The notes under the pieces were generated by a model. The model worked only from the letters and a program-made list of their open reading frames with translations, did no database searches and was not told the origin of the DNA. 64,000 nt of DNA. Source: Prevotella sp. P5-108. GTDB lineage: Bacteria > Bacteroidota > Bacteroidia > Bacteroidales > Bacteroidaceae. This document shows positions 16,485-26,100 of the stretch, piece after piece (within the stretch, counting starts at the first letter, position 1; every line of letters starts with the position of its first letter). A program made the position numbers and the translations under genes. The stretch is from the NCBI RefSeq assembly GCF_002251385.1, contig NZ_NPJJ01000030.1, forward strand, positions 43,643 through 107,642, written 5' to 3'.

Positions 16485-16961
16485 ATGACGACAATTTCAT
16501 TAAAAACCATAGAGCAGAATGATAACGTAGGCATGTTCTCTATCTGTTTCGACGGAAGTGAAGAAAGCGAGTTCGAAAAGTTCCTGATTGAATTTAAGGA
16601 TAATGCCACATATAACAAGGATTTTAATGTTATCCTTATGGCTTTATCCAAGATCATTGACAAAGGTGCCCTTGAACGTTTTTTCCGTAATGAAGGCAGA
16701 ATGAACGACAATGTCAAAGCCTTGGCTATCGACTCACGCAGACTGCGACTCTACTGTCTACGCATATCTGACCAAATTCTCATACTTGGCAACGGCGGCA
16801 TCAAGAATACACGCACATATCAAGAGGATGAGAAACTAAGCGGTTATGTGATGGACTTGCAGACATTTGACAGGGTGCTTGTCAAAGCACAAAAGTCAGG
16901 CAAAGTTACCATTGAGAAAAATATGATAACCGATATTCAAAGTGCTACTTTTGAAATATAA
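16485..16961 (+). CDS. RelE/HigB-like toxin of a toxin-antitoxin pair
   Basis: 158-aa cytoplasmic protein with the profile of the toxin in reversed-order (toxin first) HigBA-type modules. The C-terminal half carries the RelE-fold pattern of basic residues and a Gly-rich strand turn: LAIDSRRLRLYCLRIS, then ILILGNGGIKNTRTYQ. Members cleave mRNA on the ribosome. The N-terminal ~75 residues (FDGSEESEFEKFLIEFKD...) are an extension of unknown role. The gene is followed 10 bases later by an XRE-type HTH gene. Both are visibly more AT-rich than their surroundings, and the pair is bracketed by a duplication of the trxB end. The RelE assignment rests on pattern and context, so moderate certainty. Confidence 0.7.
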   Translation: MTTISLKTIEQNDNVGMFSICFDGSEESEFEKFLIEFKDNATYNKDFNVILMALSKIIDKGALERFFRNEGRMNDNVKALAIDSRRLRLYCLRISDQILILGNGGIKNTRTYQEDEKLSGYVMDLQTFDRVLVKAQKSGKVTIEKNMITDIQSATFEI

Positions 16962-16971
16962 CATACAGCTT

Positions 16972-17238
16972 ATGATACAGAATGAATTGTTCAGACAGTG
17001 CCTCACCGCTATACCAGCTGAGCAGAAAGCAGAATTTGACCTTTCCTTTGGAATAGCAGAGCGCATCAGCGAAGTTCTAAAAAGCAAGAACCTCACTCAG
17101 AAGGATTTTGCCCACTTGCTGCACAAGCGAGATTCTGAAGTATCCAAATGGTTGACGGGCAGACACAACTTCACCATGCAGACCATAGCGAAGATAGAGA
17201 CTGCACTGGGCTGCAAACTGATTTCCATCGTACGATGA
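16972..17238 (+). CDS. XRE-family HTH antitoxin
   Basis: 88-aa DNA-binding protein. The C-terminal two thirds form a helix-turn-helix of the XRE/Cro type: ISEVLKSKNLTQKDFAHLLHKRDSEVSKWLTGRHNFTMQTIAKIETALG, of which LTQKDFAHLLHK and SEVSKWLTGRHNF are helices 2 and 3. The ATG at 16972 (MIQNELF) is chosen over an in-frame upstream ATG at 16942 that overlaps the toxin. It should neutralise the toxin and repress the operon, possibly through the TTCACT/AGTGAA palindrome at 16419-16434. Confidence 0.85.
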   Translation: MIQNELFRQCLTAIPAEQKAEFDLSFGIAERISEVLKSKNLTQKDFAHLLHKRDSEVSKWLTGRHNFTMQTIAKIETALGCKLISIVR

Positions 17239-17248
17239 AACCAAATAC

Positions 17249-17292
17249 GCTCAAGGCCGAGCGCTATCTCAACCGATAGGCTTGGCTGAGAC
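17249..17292. repeat. 44-bp direct repeat, right copy
   Basis: Copy of the trxB 3' end (16247-16290) with two mismatches. Starts 10 bases after the antitoxin stop and is followed by what looks like the original trxB terminator (17322-17359). Confidence 0.9.
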
Positions 17293-17321
17293 GTACACCT
17301 TATTATAATATATATAGCTAT

Positions 17322-17359
17322 TTCCCCCGACTCTGGCTCTGCGGCCAGTGTCGGGGGAA
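17322..17359 (+). terminator. Hairpin after the toxin-antitoxin cassette
   Basis: TTCCCCCGAC.. paired with ..GTCGGGGGAA, extended by CTGGC/GCCAG with one mismatch, followed by TTTG. Because it directly follows the right copy of the trxB end, it is probably the ancestral trxB terminator. Confidence 0.8.
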
Positions 17360-17429
17360 TTTGCGTGATGGGAAACAAATAGCGGGGGTCAAATATCAAA
17401 AAGCACACACATGAGAAGGCGATTATTGT

Positions 17430-17437
17430 TAATTTTG
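17430..17437 (+). promoter_or_regulatory. -7 box of the GH28 operon
   Basis: TAATTTTG, 69 bases before the ATG at 17507. No TTTG at the matching -33 distance was found. Confidence 0.45.
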
Positions 17438-17506
17438 TAGGCGTAAAGAAATCTAACAATCACCACTCGCGGCCATGTTGCTGCGAGAAACATAACTATC
17501 TACGAC

Positions 17507-18991
17507 ATGAGAACTATTACTAAAAGTCTGCTCTGTGTGCTCTGCACACTCCTGAGCGTCACAGCCAATGCCGGGGACTATCGCGTTACCGACTTCGGAG
17601 CCAAAGCCGACGGCATCACGCTCAACACCAACATCATCCAGCATGCCATCGACCACGTGAGCAGCCACGGAGGCGGCAACCTGGTGTTTACGCCGGGCCG
17701 TTACCTTACGGGCACCATCTATCTGAAGTCTGATGTCACGCTGATGCTTGAAAACGGCGCCGAACTGCTGGGCTCTACCAATCCCTGGGACTATGACAAG
17801 AGTCCCGTGGTCAACTGGCAGTCGCTCATCTTTGCCTTCGGACAGAAGAACATCGCCATCCGTGGCAAGGGAACCATCAACGGACAGGGCGCACAGACCG
17901 CCTACAACCAGGTGGATATCATCAACCGCGGACTCTACGACGATGCGCTGCGCAACGGCCGCCCCTATGAGGGCAACCGCCCGCAGAACATCTATTTCCG
18001 TGAGTGCGACAACGTGGTGGTCGAGGGCATCACCCTGCGCGACCCCGCCAGCTGGAACCAGACCTACGACCAGTGCCGCAACCTGTTGGTCGAGGGCATC
18101 ACCGTAGACAGCAAGTCGTACTGGAACAACGATGGCATCGACGTCGTAGACTGCGACGGAGTGGTGATACGCCACTGCACCATCGACGCTGCCGACGACG
18201 TGTTCTGCTTCAAGTCCCACTCTGCCGACCACATCTGTCAGAACGTGGTGGTCGAAGACTGTGTGGGCCGCTCCAGTGCCAACGGTCTGAAGTTTGGCAC
18301 CGTATCACGCGGAGGTTTCCGCAACTTCAAAGTCAAGAATCTTACCATCTATAACACGTATCGCTCTGCCATCACCTTCGCTACTGTCGATGGAGGTATC
18401 ATCGACAATATCGAGGTCGATGGCGTGCGGTCCATCAACACCGGCAACGTAATCTTCCTGCGTACCGGCGAGCGATGGAACAAGGGCAAGCGCCCATCCA
18501 TGAGCAACATTACCATCCGCAATGTCTATGCTGAGATACCCTCTTTCAAGCCCGACGCTGGCTACAGCTATGAAGGACCGGTAGAGGATATGCCGCGCAA
18601 CATCTCGCCGGCCAGTATAGTGGGCATCCCCACCTGCAAAATCAAGAACGTGACGCTGCAGAACATCGAGATAGTCACCCCCGGCGGCGGCAACCCGCTC
18701 TTCGCCTACCGCGGCACCACGGCCAAAGACCTCGACAGCATCCCCGAGATGATTAAGTCTTACCCCGAGTTCTCCCAGTTCAAGGAACTGCCTGCATGGG
18801 GCTTCTATCTGCGCCATGCCGAGAATGTCACCTTCGACAACATCGTCTTCCGTGCGCTCAAGCACGACTACCGTCCGGCCATCGTAGCCGACGATGTCAA
18901 GGGGCTGACCCTGAAAGACATGCAGTATATAGAGCCCGACAGCAAGGGCAAGGTACAGGAAGTGCTATACCACTCTACACGCAACAAATAA
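17507..18991 (+). CDS. GH28-family glycoside hydrolase (polygalacturonase-like), exported
   Basis: 494-aa right-handed beta-helix enzyme of the GH28 class, which hydrolyses pectin backbones (homogalacturonan or rhamnogalacturonan). A Sec signal ends VTANA (~22). The N-terminal cap GDYRVTDFGAKADGITLNT and the RYLTGTIYLKSDVTL coils are typical. Candidate catalytic residues are NNDG (207-210) and the Asp pair in AADDVFCFKS (230-231). The canonical Gly-His-Gly motif is not present; the matching position reads SSANGLKFG (256-264), so substrate or mechanism may differ from classical polygalacturonase. First of three tandem related genes with 19- and 24-base gaps. No sugar transporter or regulator gene is attached. 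Confidence 0.85.
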   Translation: MRTITKSLLCVLCTLLSVTANAGDYRVTDFGAKADGITLNTNIIQHAIDHVSSHGGGNLVFTPGRYLTGTIYLKSDVTLMLENGAELLGSTNPWDYDKSPVVNWQSLIFAFGQKNIAIRGKGTINGQGAQTAYNQVDIINRGLYDDALRNGRPYEGNRPQNIYFRECDNVVVEGITLRDPASWNQTYDQCRNLLVEGITVDSKSYWNNDGIDVVDCDGVVIRHCTIDAADDVFCFKSHSADHICQNVVVEDCVGRSSANGLKFGTVSRGGFRNFKVKNLTIYNTYRSAITFATVDGGIIDNIEVDGVRSINTGNVIFLRTGERWNKGKRPSMSNITIRNVYAEIPSFKPDAGYSYEGPVEDMPRNISPASIVGIPTCKIKNVTLQNIEIVTPGGGNPLFAYRGTTAKDLDSIPEMIKSYPEFSQFKELPAWGFYLRHAENVTFDNIVFRALKHDYRPAIVADDVKGLTLKDMQYIEPDSKGKVQEVLYHSTRNK

Positions 18992-19010
18992 CCTAAAAAC
19001 AACAGAAATC

Positions 19011-19667
19011 ATGAACAAGATAAAGACTCTGCTCTGCGCCACCCTGCTGGCCCTGACTTCCATCTCGGCCATGGCCAAAGACTATCAGGCTGTAGCCTTC
19101 GGCGTGAAGAGCGACGGAGTGACCAACAACACCCGATCCATACAGCATGCCATAGACTATATCTCTGCTCAGGGCGGCGGACGCCTCGTCTTCTACGTAG
19201 GCCGCTACCTCACCGGAAGCATCGAACTCAAATCGGGCGTAACCCTCGTGATACACGAAGGAGCCGTGCTCGTGGCCTCTCCCTCGGTCTACGACCATAA
19301 GGGCAGCCCCCGCCGCGCACTCATCCATGCCCAGGGACAGCACGACATAGCCATCACTGGCAAGGGCATCATCGATGGCAACAGCCGCGCGCTCATCGCC
19401 GACATTGCCGAGCAGACCGCTCGCGGATACGCCGACGCCAATGCCGAGGTGCCTGCCCTCATCGCCCTCGACCGCTGCAAAGGTGTGCAGACAAGCGGCG
19501 TCACCCTGCAGAACTATGCCTGCCCGCCACTGCAGTTTGACCACTGCCACAACGTCCAGGTCACAGCCGTGACCCTGGGTCTCTCCGACGCCGCCATGCC
19601 TCTCTACGAGGCCAAGGAGTGTGGAAAGATGACTGTCAAAGACTGTCTTACACAGCCCCGTTATTAA
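19011..19667 (+). CDS. Truncated GH28-like beta-helix protein without catalytic half
   Basis: 218-aa exported protein (signal ending ISAMA) that aligns with the first ~200 residues of both neighbours: YQAVAFGVKSDGVTNNTRSIQ, RYLTGSIELKSGVTL and IAITGKGIIDG. It then ends with a clean stop after VKDCLTQPRY, just before where the catalytic NNDG and DD motifs would be. The sequence between this stop and the next ATG is only 24 bases, so no leftover 3' half is present. Coding quality is as good as in the neighbours and there is no frameshift inside. Either a stably truncated paralogue with a binding or structural role, or a decaying gene. Middle gene of the GH28 operon. Confidence 0.75.
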   Translation: MNKIKTLLCATLLALTSISAMAKDYQAVAFGVKSDGVTNNTRSIQHAIDYISAQGGGRLVFYVGRYLTGSIELKSGVTLVIHEGAVLVASPSVYDHKGSPRRALIHAQGQHDIAITGKGIIDGNSRALIADIAEQTARGYADANAEVPALIALDRCKGVQTSGVTLQNYACPPLQFDHCHNVQVTAVTLGLSDAAMPLYEAKECGKMTVKDCLTQPRY

Positions 19668-19691
19668 CCTACTACCCAACAGCATAAAACT

Positions 19692-21203
19692 ATGAGCAAG
19701 ATAAGACATTTGATACTGGTGGCGCTGATGACCCTCGCCGCCGCCAACGTCGCCGCCAAAGACTACCAGATGACCCTCTTCGGCATCAAGAGCGACGGAA
19801 CCACCATGAACACCCGCTCCATCCAGAAGGCGATAGACTATATCGCACAGCAGGGCGGTGGCAGACTCGTATTCACCGTAGGCCGCTACCTCACAGGCAG
19901 CATCCACATGCGGTCCAACGTCACCCTGCACCTCAGTGAAGGCGCCATACTCGTGGGGTCGACCAATCCCTACGACTACGACATGGAGCTCAACTCTTGG
20001 TACGGACTCATCCTCGCCAACAAGCAAGACAACATAGCCATCACCGGCAAGGGAGTAATCGAGGGACAGGGCCGCGCGCTCGCCAACAACTTCCTGGCTC
20101 AGGCGTGCAACGGCATCATCAACGACCCGCTCAAGCTGGGCCGCGTGGCCAACCGCCCAAAGCTCATCTATTTCCGTGAGTGCAACCATGTCACCGTCAA
20201 GGACATTACGCTGCAGAACCCAGCCTTTTGGACCCAGACCTACGACCAGTGCACCAACCTCGTCATCGACGGCATCACCGTGCACAGCCGCGCCTATTGG
20301 AACAACGACGGTATGGACATCGTAGACTGCAACGGAGCGCTAATCCAGAACTGCTACGTCGACGCCACCGACGACGCCATCTGCCTCAAGTCGCACGATG
20401 CCAAAAGCCTCTGCCAGAACATCACCGTGCGCAACAACAAGGCTTGCTCGAGCGCCAGCGGCATCAAGTTTGGCACCGCATCGGTAGGCGGCTTCAAGAA
20501 CATACGCATCGTCAACAACACCATCTTCGACACCTTCCGCTCGGCCATCACCATACAGGCTGTCGACGGCGGACACGTGGAGAACATCATCGTAGATAGT
20601 CTGCGCTCCATCAACACCGGCAACCCCATCTATCTCGTTGTGGGCCAGCGACGGGGCGACGCCCATGAGCTCATCGAGGTCAACGACGACACCAACAAGC
20701 CCGGCCGCAGCCGTATGGACAATGTGCATATCTCCAACGTATATGCCGAGGTGCCTGCCACCAAGCCCGATGCCGGATACGAGTATGAGGGTCCTACCGA
20801 GGACAACCCACGCAACATCTCGCCCTCGGCCATCGTAGGACTTGAGAACAACCACATCACCAATGTGAGCATCGAGAATGTGGAGATAGTCTACCCCGGC
20901 GGAGGCGACCCCAACTACGCCCGCGTGGGAACCGACGAACTCGACAAGGTGCCCGAGATGCCTCGCGCCTATCCTGAGTTCTCCCAGCACAAGGAGCTGC
21001 CCGCCTGGGGCTTCTACGTGCGCCACGCCGACGGAGTGACCTTCCGCAACGTGCGCCTTACCGCCCGCAAGGCCGACTACCGCCCAGCCATCGTCCTCGA
21101 CGACGTAAACCGCGGCTCATTCACCAAAATCAAGGTGGCCGAGCCAAAAGCCGGAAAGAAACAGCAGATATTCGCCCATAACTCCAAGCAAATTAAGAAG
21201 TAA
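19692..21203 (+). CDS. GH28-family glycoside hydrolase (polygalacturonase-like), exported
   Basis: 503-aa paralogue of the 17507 protein with a Sec signal ending NVAA. It keeps the same order of elements: GIKSDGTTMNT, RYLTGSIHMRSNVTL, ITGKGVIEGQG, FRECNHVTVKDITLQNP, the candidate catalytic NNDGMDIVDC and the Asp pair in ATDDAICLKS, then SSASGIKFGTASVGGF in place of Gly-His-Gly. The distal half contains the conserved GYEYEGPTEDNPRNISPSAI stretch and LPAWGFYVRHADGV shared with the first gene. The Lys-rich tail (KAGKKQQIFAHNSKQIKK) is not found in the first paralogue. Last gene of the three-gene run, closed by a terminator at 21225. Confidence 0.87.
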   Translation: MSKIRHLILVALMTLAAANVAAKDYQMTLFGIKSDGTTMNTRSIQKAIDYIAQQGGGRLVFTVGRYLTGSIHMRSNVTLHLSEGAILVGSTNPYDYDMELNSWYGLILANKQDNIAITGKGVIEGQGRALANNFLAQACNGIINDPLKLGRVANRPKLIYFRECNHVTVKDITLQNPAFWTQTYDQCTNLVIDGITVHSRAYWNNDGMDIVDCNGALIQNCYVDATDDAICLKSHDAKSLCQNITVRNNKACSSASGIKFGTASVGGFKNIRIVNNTIFDTFRSAITIQAVDGGHVENIIVDSLRSINTGNPIYLVVGQRRGDAHELIEVNDDTNKPGRSRMDNVHISNVYAEVPATKPDAGYEYEGPTEDNPRNISPSAIVGLENNHITNVSIENVEIVYPGGGDPNYARVGTDELDKVPEMPRAYPEFSQHKELPAWGFYVRHADGVTFRNVRLTARKADYRPAIVLDDVNRGSFTKIKVAEPKAGKKQQIFAHNSKQIKK

Positions 21204-21224
21204 CTTAAGACCATAGCTACAAGC

Positions 21225-21262
21225 AGTCAGCCATCCGCCCGGCAACGGGAGAATGGCTGACT
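21225..21262 (+). terminator. Terminator of the GH28 operon
   Basis: AGTCAGCCAT (21225) pairs with ATGGCTGACT (21253-21262), with an inner GC-rich part, followed by TTTGTTTT. Clear rho-independent terminator. Confidence 0.88.
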
Positions 21263-21446
21263 TTTGTTTTCGCACCACTGCCCTGCCCCATCGCGGTCGC
21301 GGCGGCAAGCCCTGCCACCTTCCGACGCCACTGACAGACCGGCACAAGCAATACTGCCAGACCACCGCACAACCCACAGCAATACGAGAGGACATCGCCA
21401 CACCCGCAAAAGCTATTGACAGCCACCACATTCACCACCATGGCTG

Positions 21447-21534
21447 CTGCGTGCCTTATGTTACGTAGGCTCGTATCGTATGTTACGTGGGCCCGTGACT
21501 TCCGACACGTACTCACGTGACATACGATACGAGC
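21447..21534. repeat. 22-base periodic repeat array B (3 units plus a diverged fourth)
   Basis: Units start at 21469, 21491 and 21513, exactly 22 apart, with a diverged unit from 21447. The first full unit (GCTCGTATCG...) and the last (ending CGATACGAGC) are reverse complements of each other apart from one base, so the array has near-perfect terminal inverted repeats. Lies between convergent genes. Confidence 0.82.
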
Positions 21535-21614
21535 CGCCAAAGGCCATCAGCACATCGGTGCACCTGACCGAGACCGAGGCTAAGCTGGCTGCGACCGAGG
21601 CAGCGGCAAAGAAG

Positions 21615-21646
21615 AGGGCTGGACTCCATGTGAGAAGTCCAGCCCT
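21615..21646 (-). terminator. Terminator of the Mfd/symporter operon
   Basis: 11-bp perfect stem AGGGCTGGACT with AGTCCAGCCCT and a 10-base loop, 40 bases past the minus-strand symporter stop, followed on that strand by CTTCTTTG. Confidence 0.8.
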
Positions 21647-21685
21647 GGTTATGGTAAGGCCGTTGCCTGTGGCAGTAAGGCTGGT

Positions 21686-23134
21686 CTATGCTTGCAGCCC
21701 GGTCGTGGGGTGAGGTTGGGCGTCGCCCTTGCGGCTCACCGCCCACATGCCGGCAAAGGTGAGTAGGCCATTGAGCATCAGCAGCTCGTAGCCGAAGTGA
21801 TATCCGCAGAGGGCGGTGGTGGCGGTGTCTATGCCAAAGCAGATGAGGGGCGAGGCGACGGCAATATAGGGCACCCAGCGGTCGCGCACCGTGCGGCGGG
21901 TGAGCAGCGCAAAGCCAAACATGCCGAGCAGCGGACCATAGGTATAGGAACACATGACATAGATGGCGTCGAGCAGACTGGTGTTGTTGAACACGCGGAA
22001 GAGCAGGATGAAGAGGGCAAAGACCACAGCCATACCCACGTGGACACGATGGCGCAGGCGCTCGTCGTTGGCCCGCCCGCGTATGTCTACGCAGAACGAG
22101 GTGGTGAGCGAGGTGAGGGCCGAGTCGGCACTGGAGAACGACGCCGCCACGATGCCGATGGTGAAGAACACGACCACCGCCATGCCCAACTCTCCCGAGG
22201 CGGCAAAGGCAGGCAGCAGCTGGTCGCCCGAGGCATCGACGCCCGTGCGCTGGGCAAGCATCATGAGCAGCACGCCCAGGGAGAGAAACAGCGCATTGGC
22301 GGGCAGAAACGCCACGCCATAGCTGCACATGTCCTTCTGCGCCTCGCGCAGCGTCTTGCAGGTCAGGTTCTTCTGCATCATATCCTGGTCGAGTCCGGTC
22401 ATCACCACTACGATGAACACACCGCTGAAGAACTGCTTCCAGAAGTTCTGCCGCGACACCCAGTCGTCGAAGACAAACACGCGGCTGTGGCCGCTGTCCA
22501 TCACAGCGCCCATCGCCTGGGCGAGGCTCATGTCGAGGGCATCGGTGACATGGATGATGATGAGTATCAGGGCGGCAAACATGCAGAGGGTCTGGAACGT
22601 ATCGGTCCACACCAGCGTCTTCACTCCGCCACGGCGCGTGTAGAGCCATATCGGCACCACCAGCAGCGGCACGGTAATGTAGAAGGGTATGCCCATGCTG
22701 TCGAAGACAAACTCCTGGAGGATGATGCACACCACATAGAAACGGGCGGCGGCGCCGGTCATCTTGGACAGCAGGAAGAACGAAGCCCCGGAGAGGTAGG
22801 AACAGCGCCCCAGCCTCAGACTGAGGTAGGTGTAGATGGTGGTGAGGTCGTAGCGGTAGTAGATGGGCAACAGCACAAAAGCCACGACAATGTAGCCCAG
22901 GATAAAGCCCATGCAGGTCTGCAGATAGGTCATGTCGCTGGCGCCCACCATGCCGGGTACTGAGACAAAGGTGACGCCGGAGATAGAGGCGCCCACCATG
23001 CCAAACGCCACCATGTACCAGGGCGAGCGGCGGTTGGCGCGAAAGAATGTGTCATTGCTCGAGCCGCGCGTGGTGAGCCGGCTGAAGGCCAGCAGCAGCC
23101 CGAAATAGATCAAGACCGAAAAGAGTATAATCAT
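21686..23134 (-). CDS. Sodium:solute symporter family transporter
   Basis: 482-aa inner-membrane protein of the SSS (SLC5-type) family, with about 13 transmembrane helices. Family features: the N-terminal helix then SSNDTFFRANRRSPWYMVAFG, the SGVTFVSVPG sodium-site loop, and the GIVAASFSSADSALTSL helix that carries the conserved sodium-coordinating serines. Sodium-driven uptake of a sugar, amino acid or organic anion is expected; the substrate cannot be told. Its ATG is 6 bases after the mfd stop, so it is co-transcribed with mfd and the glycosyltransferase gene. The link is probably positional rather than functional. Confidence 0.87.
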   Translation of the reverse strand: MIILFSVLIYFGLLLAFSRLTTRGSSNDTFFRANRRSPWYMVAFGMVGASISGVTFVSVPGMVGASDMTYLQTCMGFILGYIVVAFVLLPIYYRYDLTTIYTYLSLRLGRCSYLSGASFFLLSKMTGAAARFYVVCIILQEFVFDSMGIPFYITVPLLVVPIWLYTRRGGVKTLVWTDTFQTLCMFAALILIIIHVTDALDMSLAQAMGAVMDSGHSRVFVFDDWVSRQNFWKQFFSGVFIVVVMTGLDQDMMQKNLTCKTLREAQKDMCSYGVAFLPANALFLSLGVLLMMLAQRTGVDASGDQLLPAFAASGELGMAVVVFFTIGIVAASFSSADSALTSLTTSFCVDIRGRANDERLRHRVHVGMAVVFALFILLFRVFNNTSLLDAIYVMCSYTYGPLLGMFGFALLTRRTVRDRWVPYIAVASPLICFGIDTATTALCGYHFGYELLMLNGLLTFAGMWAVSRKGDAQPHPTTGLQA

Positions 23135-23140
23135 AATGTG

Positions 23141-26100
23141 TCAAGCGTTGAATGAGGTGGGCGTCTGGCTGTCTATCTCGCGCAGCAGAGCCACGGCATC
23201 GCCCACGGTGGCTATCTGCGCCACGTGCATGAGCCGTCGGCCCTTGACCTCCTTGAGCTCGCAGCGCCGCGGGTTGGCAGCCATGTAGTTGATGGCTTTG
23301 CCAAAGGCAGTGCTCTTGTAGTAGACGCTGTCTGGGTTGCCCACAAACTGAAGCGTCATGCGGCCCTGACGCAGGATAATCTTCTCGAAGCCAAGCCGCT
23401 TGCCCAGCCGGCGCAACGCCACGACCTGCATGAGCTCCTCGCCCTCGTGGGGGATGGGTCCGAAGCGGTCGATGAGCCTCTGGCGATAAGCGTCGAGCTC
23501 GCGGTCGTCGGTAATGTTGTCAAGCTCGCGGTAGAGCAGCATCCTCTCGCTCGAGCCAGGCACATAGGTGTCGGGGAAGTACATCTCGAGGTCGCTCTCC
23601 ACGGCACAGTCGTCGACAAACTCGCCGCTGATGTCGCGGCCGGCAGCCATCTCGTCGGCATAGATGTCCTGGAACTCGTCGTTCTTGAGTTCGGTGACCG
23701 CCTGGGAAAGTATCTTCTGATACATTTCATACCCGAGGTCCTCCATGAAACCGCTCTGCTCGGCGCCCAGCAGATTGCCGGCGCCGCGGATATCCAGGTC
23801 TTGCATGGCGAGGTTGAAACCACTGCCCAGTTCAGAGAAATTCTCAAGCGCTTCAAGCCGGCGGCGCGCGTCGGGCTTGAGCAGCGATTTGGGGGGAGCC
23901 AGCAGATAGCAGAAGGCCTTGCGGTTGCTTCGGCCTACCCTTCCGCGCATCTGGTGCAGGTCTGAGAGACCAAAGCGGTGGGCATCGTTGATTATGATGG
24001 TATTGGCATTGGATATATCGATGCCGTTCTCGACGATGGTGGTAGAGAGCAGCACGTCGTAGTCGTAGTTGATAAATCCCATGATGACCTGCTCGAGCTC
24101 GTCGGGCGGCATCTGGCCGTGGCCGATAGCCACACGGCAGTCGGGCACATACTTGTGGATGAGGTTGGCTATCTCGGGCAGATTGGAGATGCGGTCGTTG
24201 ACGAAGAACACCTGTCCGTTGCGGCTCATCTCAAAGTTGATGGCTTCGGCGATGACCTCGTGGCCATAGGTGTCGACCTCGGTATGCACGGGATAACGGT
24301 TGGGCGGCGGTGTGCGCATCACACTCATGTCGCGAGCACCCATGAGCGAGAACTGCAGGGTGCGGGGAATGGGGGTGGCCGACATGGTGAGCGTATCGAC
24401 ATTGGTCTTCATGGTGCGCAGCTTCTCCTTGGTCGAGACGCCAAACTTCTGCTCTTCGTCGATGATGAGCAGCCCCAGGTCTTTCCATTTGACGGTCTTG
24501 CTGATGAGCTTGTGGGTGCCCACGAGGATGTCTATCTTGCCGTCGGCCAGGTCTTTCAGCACCTGGGTGGTCTGGCGCGCCGTGCGGGCACGGCTGAGAT
24601 AGTCTACGCGCACGGGGAAGTTCTTCAGACGGTTGCGGAAGGTCTGGTAGTGCTGGAAGGCGAGCACGGTGGTAGGTACCATCACCGCCACTTGCTTAGA
24701 GTCGCACGCGGCCTTAAAGGCAGCGCGCACGGCGACCTCGGTCTTGCCGAAGCCCACATCTCCGCAGACGAGGCGGTCCATGGGGCGGGCACGCTCCATA
24801 TCGGCCTTCACCTCCTGGGTGGCTCGCAGCTGGTCGGGGGTATCTTCGTAGAGGAAGCTGGCCTCGAGCTCGTGCTGCATGAAAGAGTCGGCGCTGAAGG
24901 GGAAGCCCTTCTCGTGACGGCGACGGGCATAGAGCTTGATGAGGTCACGGGCAATATCCTTGATGCGCTTCTTGGTGCGCTCCTTGAGACGGTCCCAGGC
25001 GCCGGTGCCCAACGTGGAGAGGCGGGGTGGCTCTCCGGTGTCCTGGCGGCGGTACTTGCTGATTTTGTAGAGCGAGTGGATGGAGACATCGACCTTGTCG
25101 TTGTGCTGGTAGATGATGCGTATCACCTCCTGATAACTGTCGCCCACGGGCACGCGCACCAGGCCGCCAAACTTGCCGATGCCGAGGTCGACATGGACAA
25201 TGAAGTCGCCGGGCTCGAGTTCGTAGAGTTCCTTCATGGTAAGCGCCATCTTGCCGGAACGGGCGCGGTCGCTGCGGAGGCTGTACTTGTGGAAACGGTC
25301 GAATATCTGGTGGTCGGTGAAGCAGCAGATGCGCAGCGCATTGTCGGCAAAACCGCTATGGAGGGCCTTGTCGACGCCCTCGAAGTCGATGCCGGTGCGC
25401 TGGGCATCAAGGTGGGAGCGCTCGCGGTCGCTGCCCATCTCGGCGAAGATTTCGCGCAGACGCTGTTGCTGCTTGGCGCTGTCGGCAAGGATAAAGAGGC
25501 GGTAGCCCTGGAGCAGATAGTCTTCGAGCGACTGGCGCAGGAGGTCGAAATTCTTATGGAAGAGGGGTTGCGGGGTGATGTTCATGGCGATGGTAGCCGT
25601 GGCGCCAGACTGGGCGTCGGCATGGGCGCCCACATTCATGCCAAACCACACATGGCGGAGGCGTGCCTGAAGGGTGTCGTACTGCGACGGCGGACAGAGA
25701 GCCCACTCGCGCCGCATCTCGCGCTCTATCTGCTGGCGCTCCATCTCGGTGGCGCCCTCAAGCCGCTCGGTGAGAGCCTGGGAGGAGAAACCCTCGCTAT
25801 AAACGCGCGCCACCACGCTGCCCACGTAGTCGAAGTCGGGGGCAACGAGCAGCGTATCGTCGGGCACGAACTGCAGGAAGGACACGCGCTCGGTGGCAGT
25901 CTGGGCAAGTTCGGGCAGGATGTCTATCTCGGACTTGCGGTCCTTGGACAACTGGTCCTCGACCTCAAAGGTACGGATGGTATCAATCTCGTCGCCGAAG
26001 AAGTCGACGCGGTAGGGATACTCGCTCGAGTAGGAATAGATGTCGATGATGCTGCCGCGCTGGGCATACTGACCTGGCTCATAGACATAGTCGACCATCT

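Noticed and set aside
11826..17319. Short TA-rich strings preceded by ACACCTTATTATA at about 11826 and 17296, with similar strings near 37042 and 52590
   Set aside because: The later two fall in coding ends or starts, and the common part is low-complexity A/T; insufficient for a repeat family.
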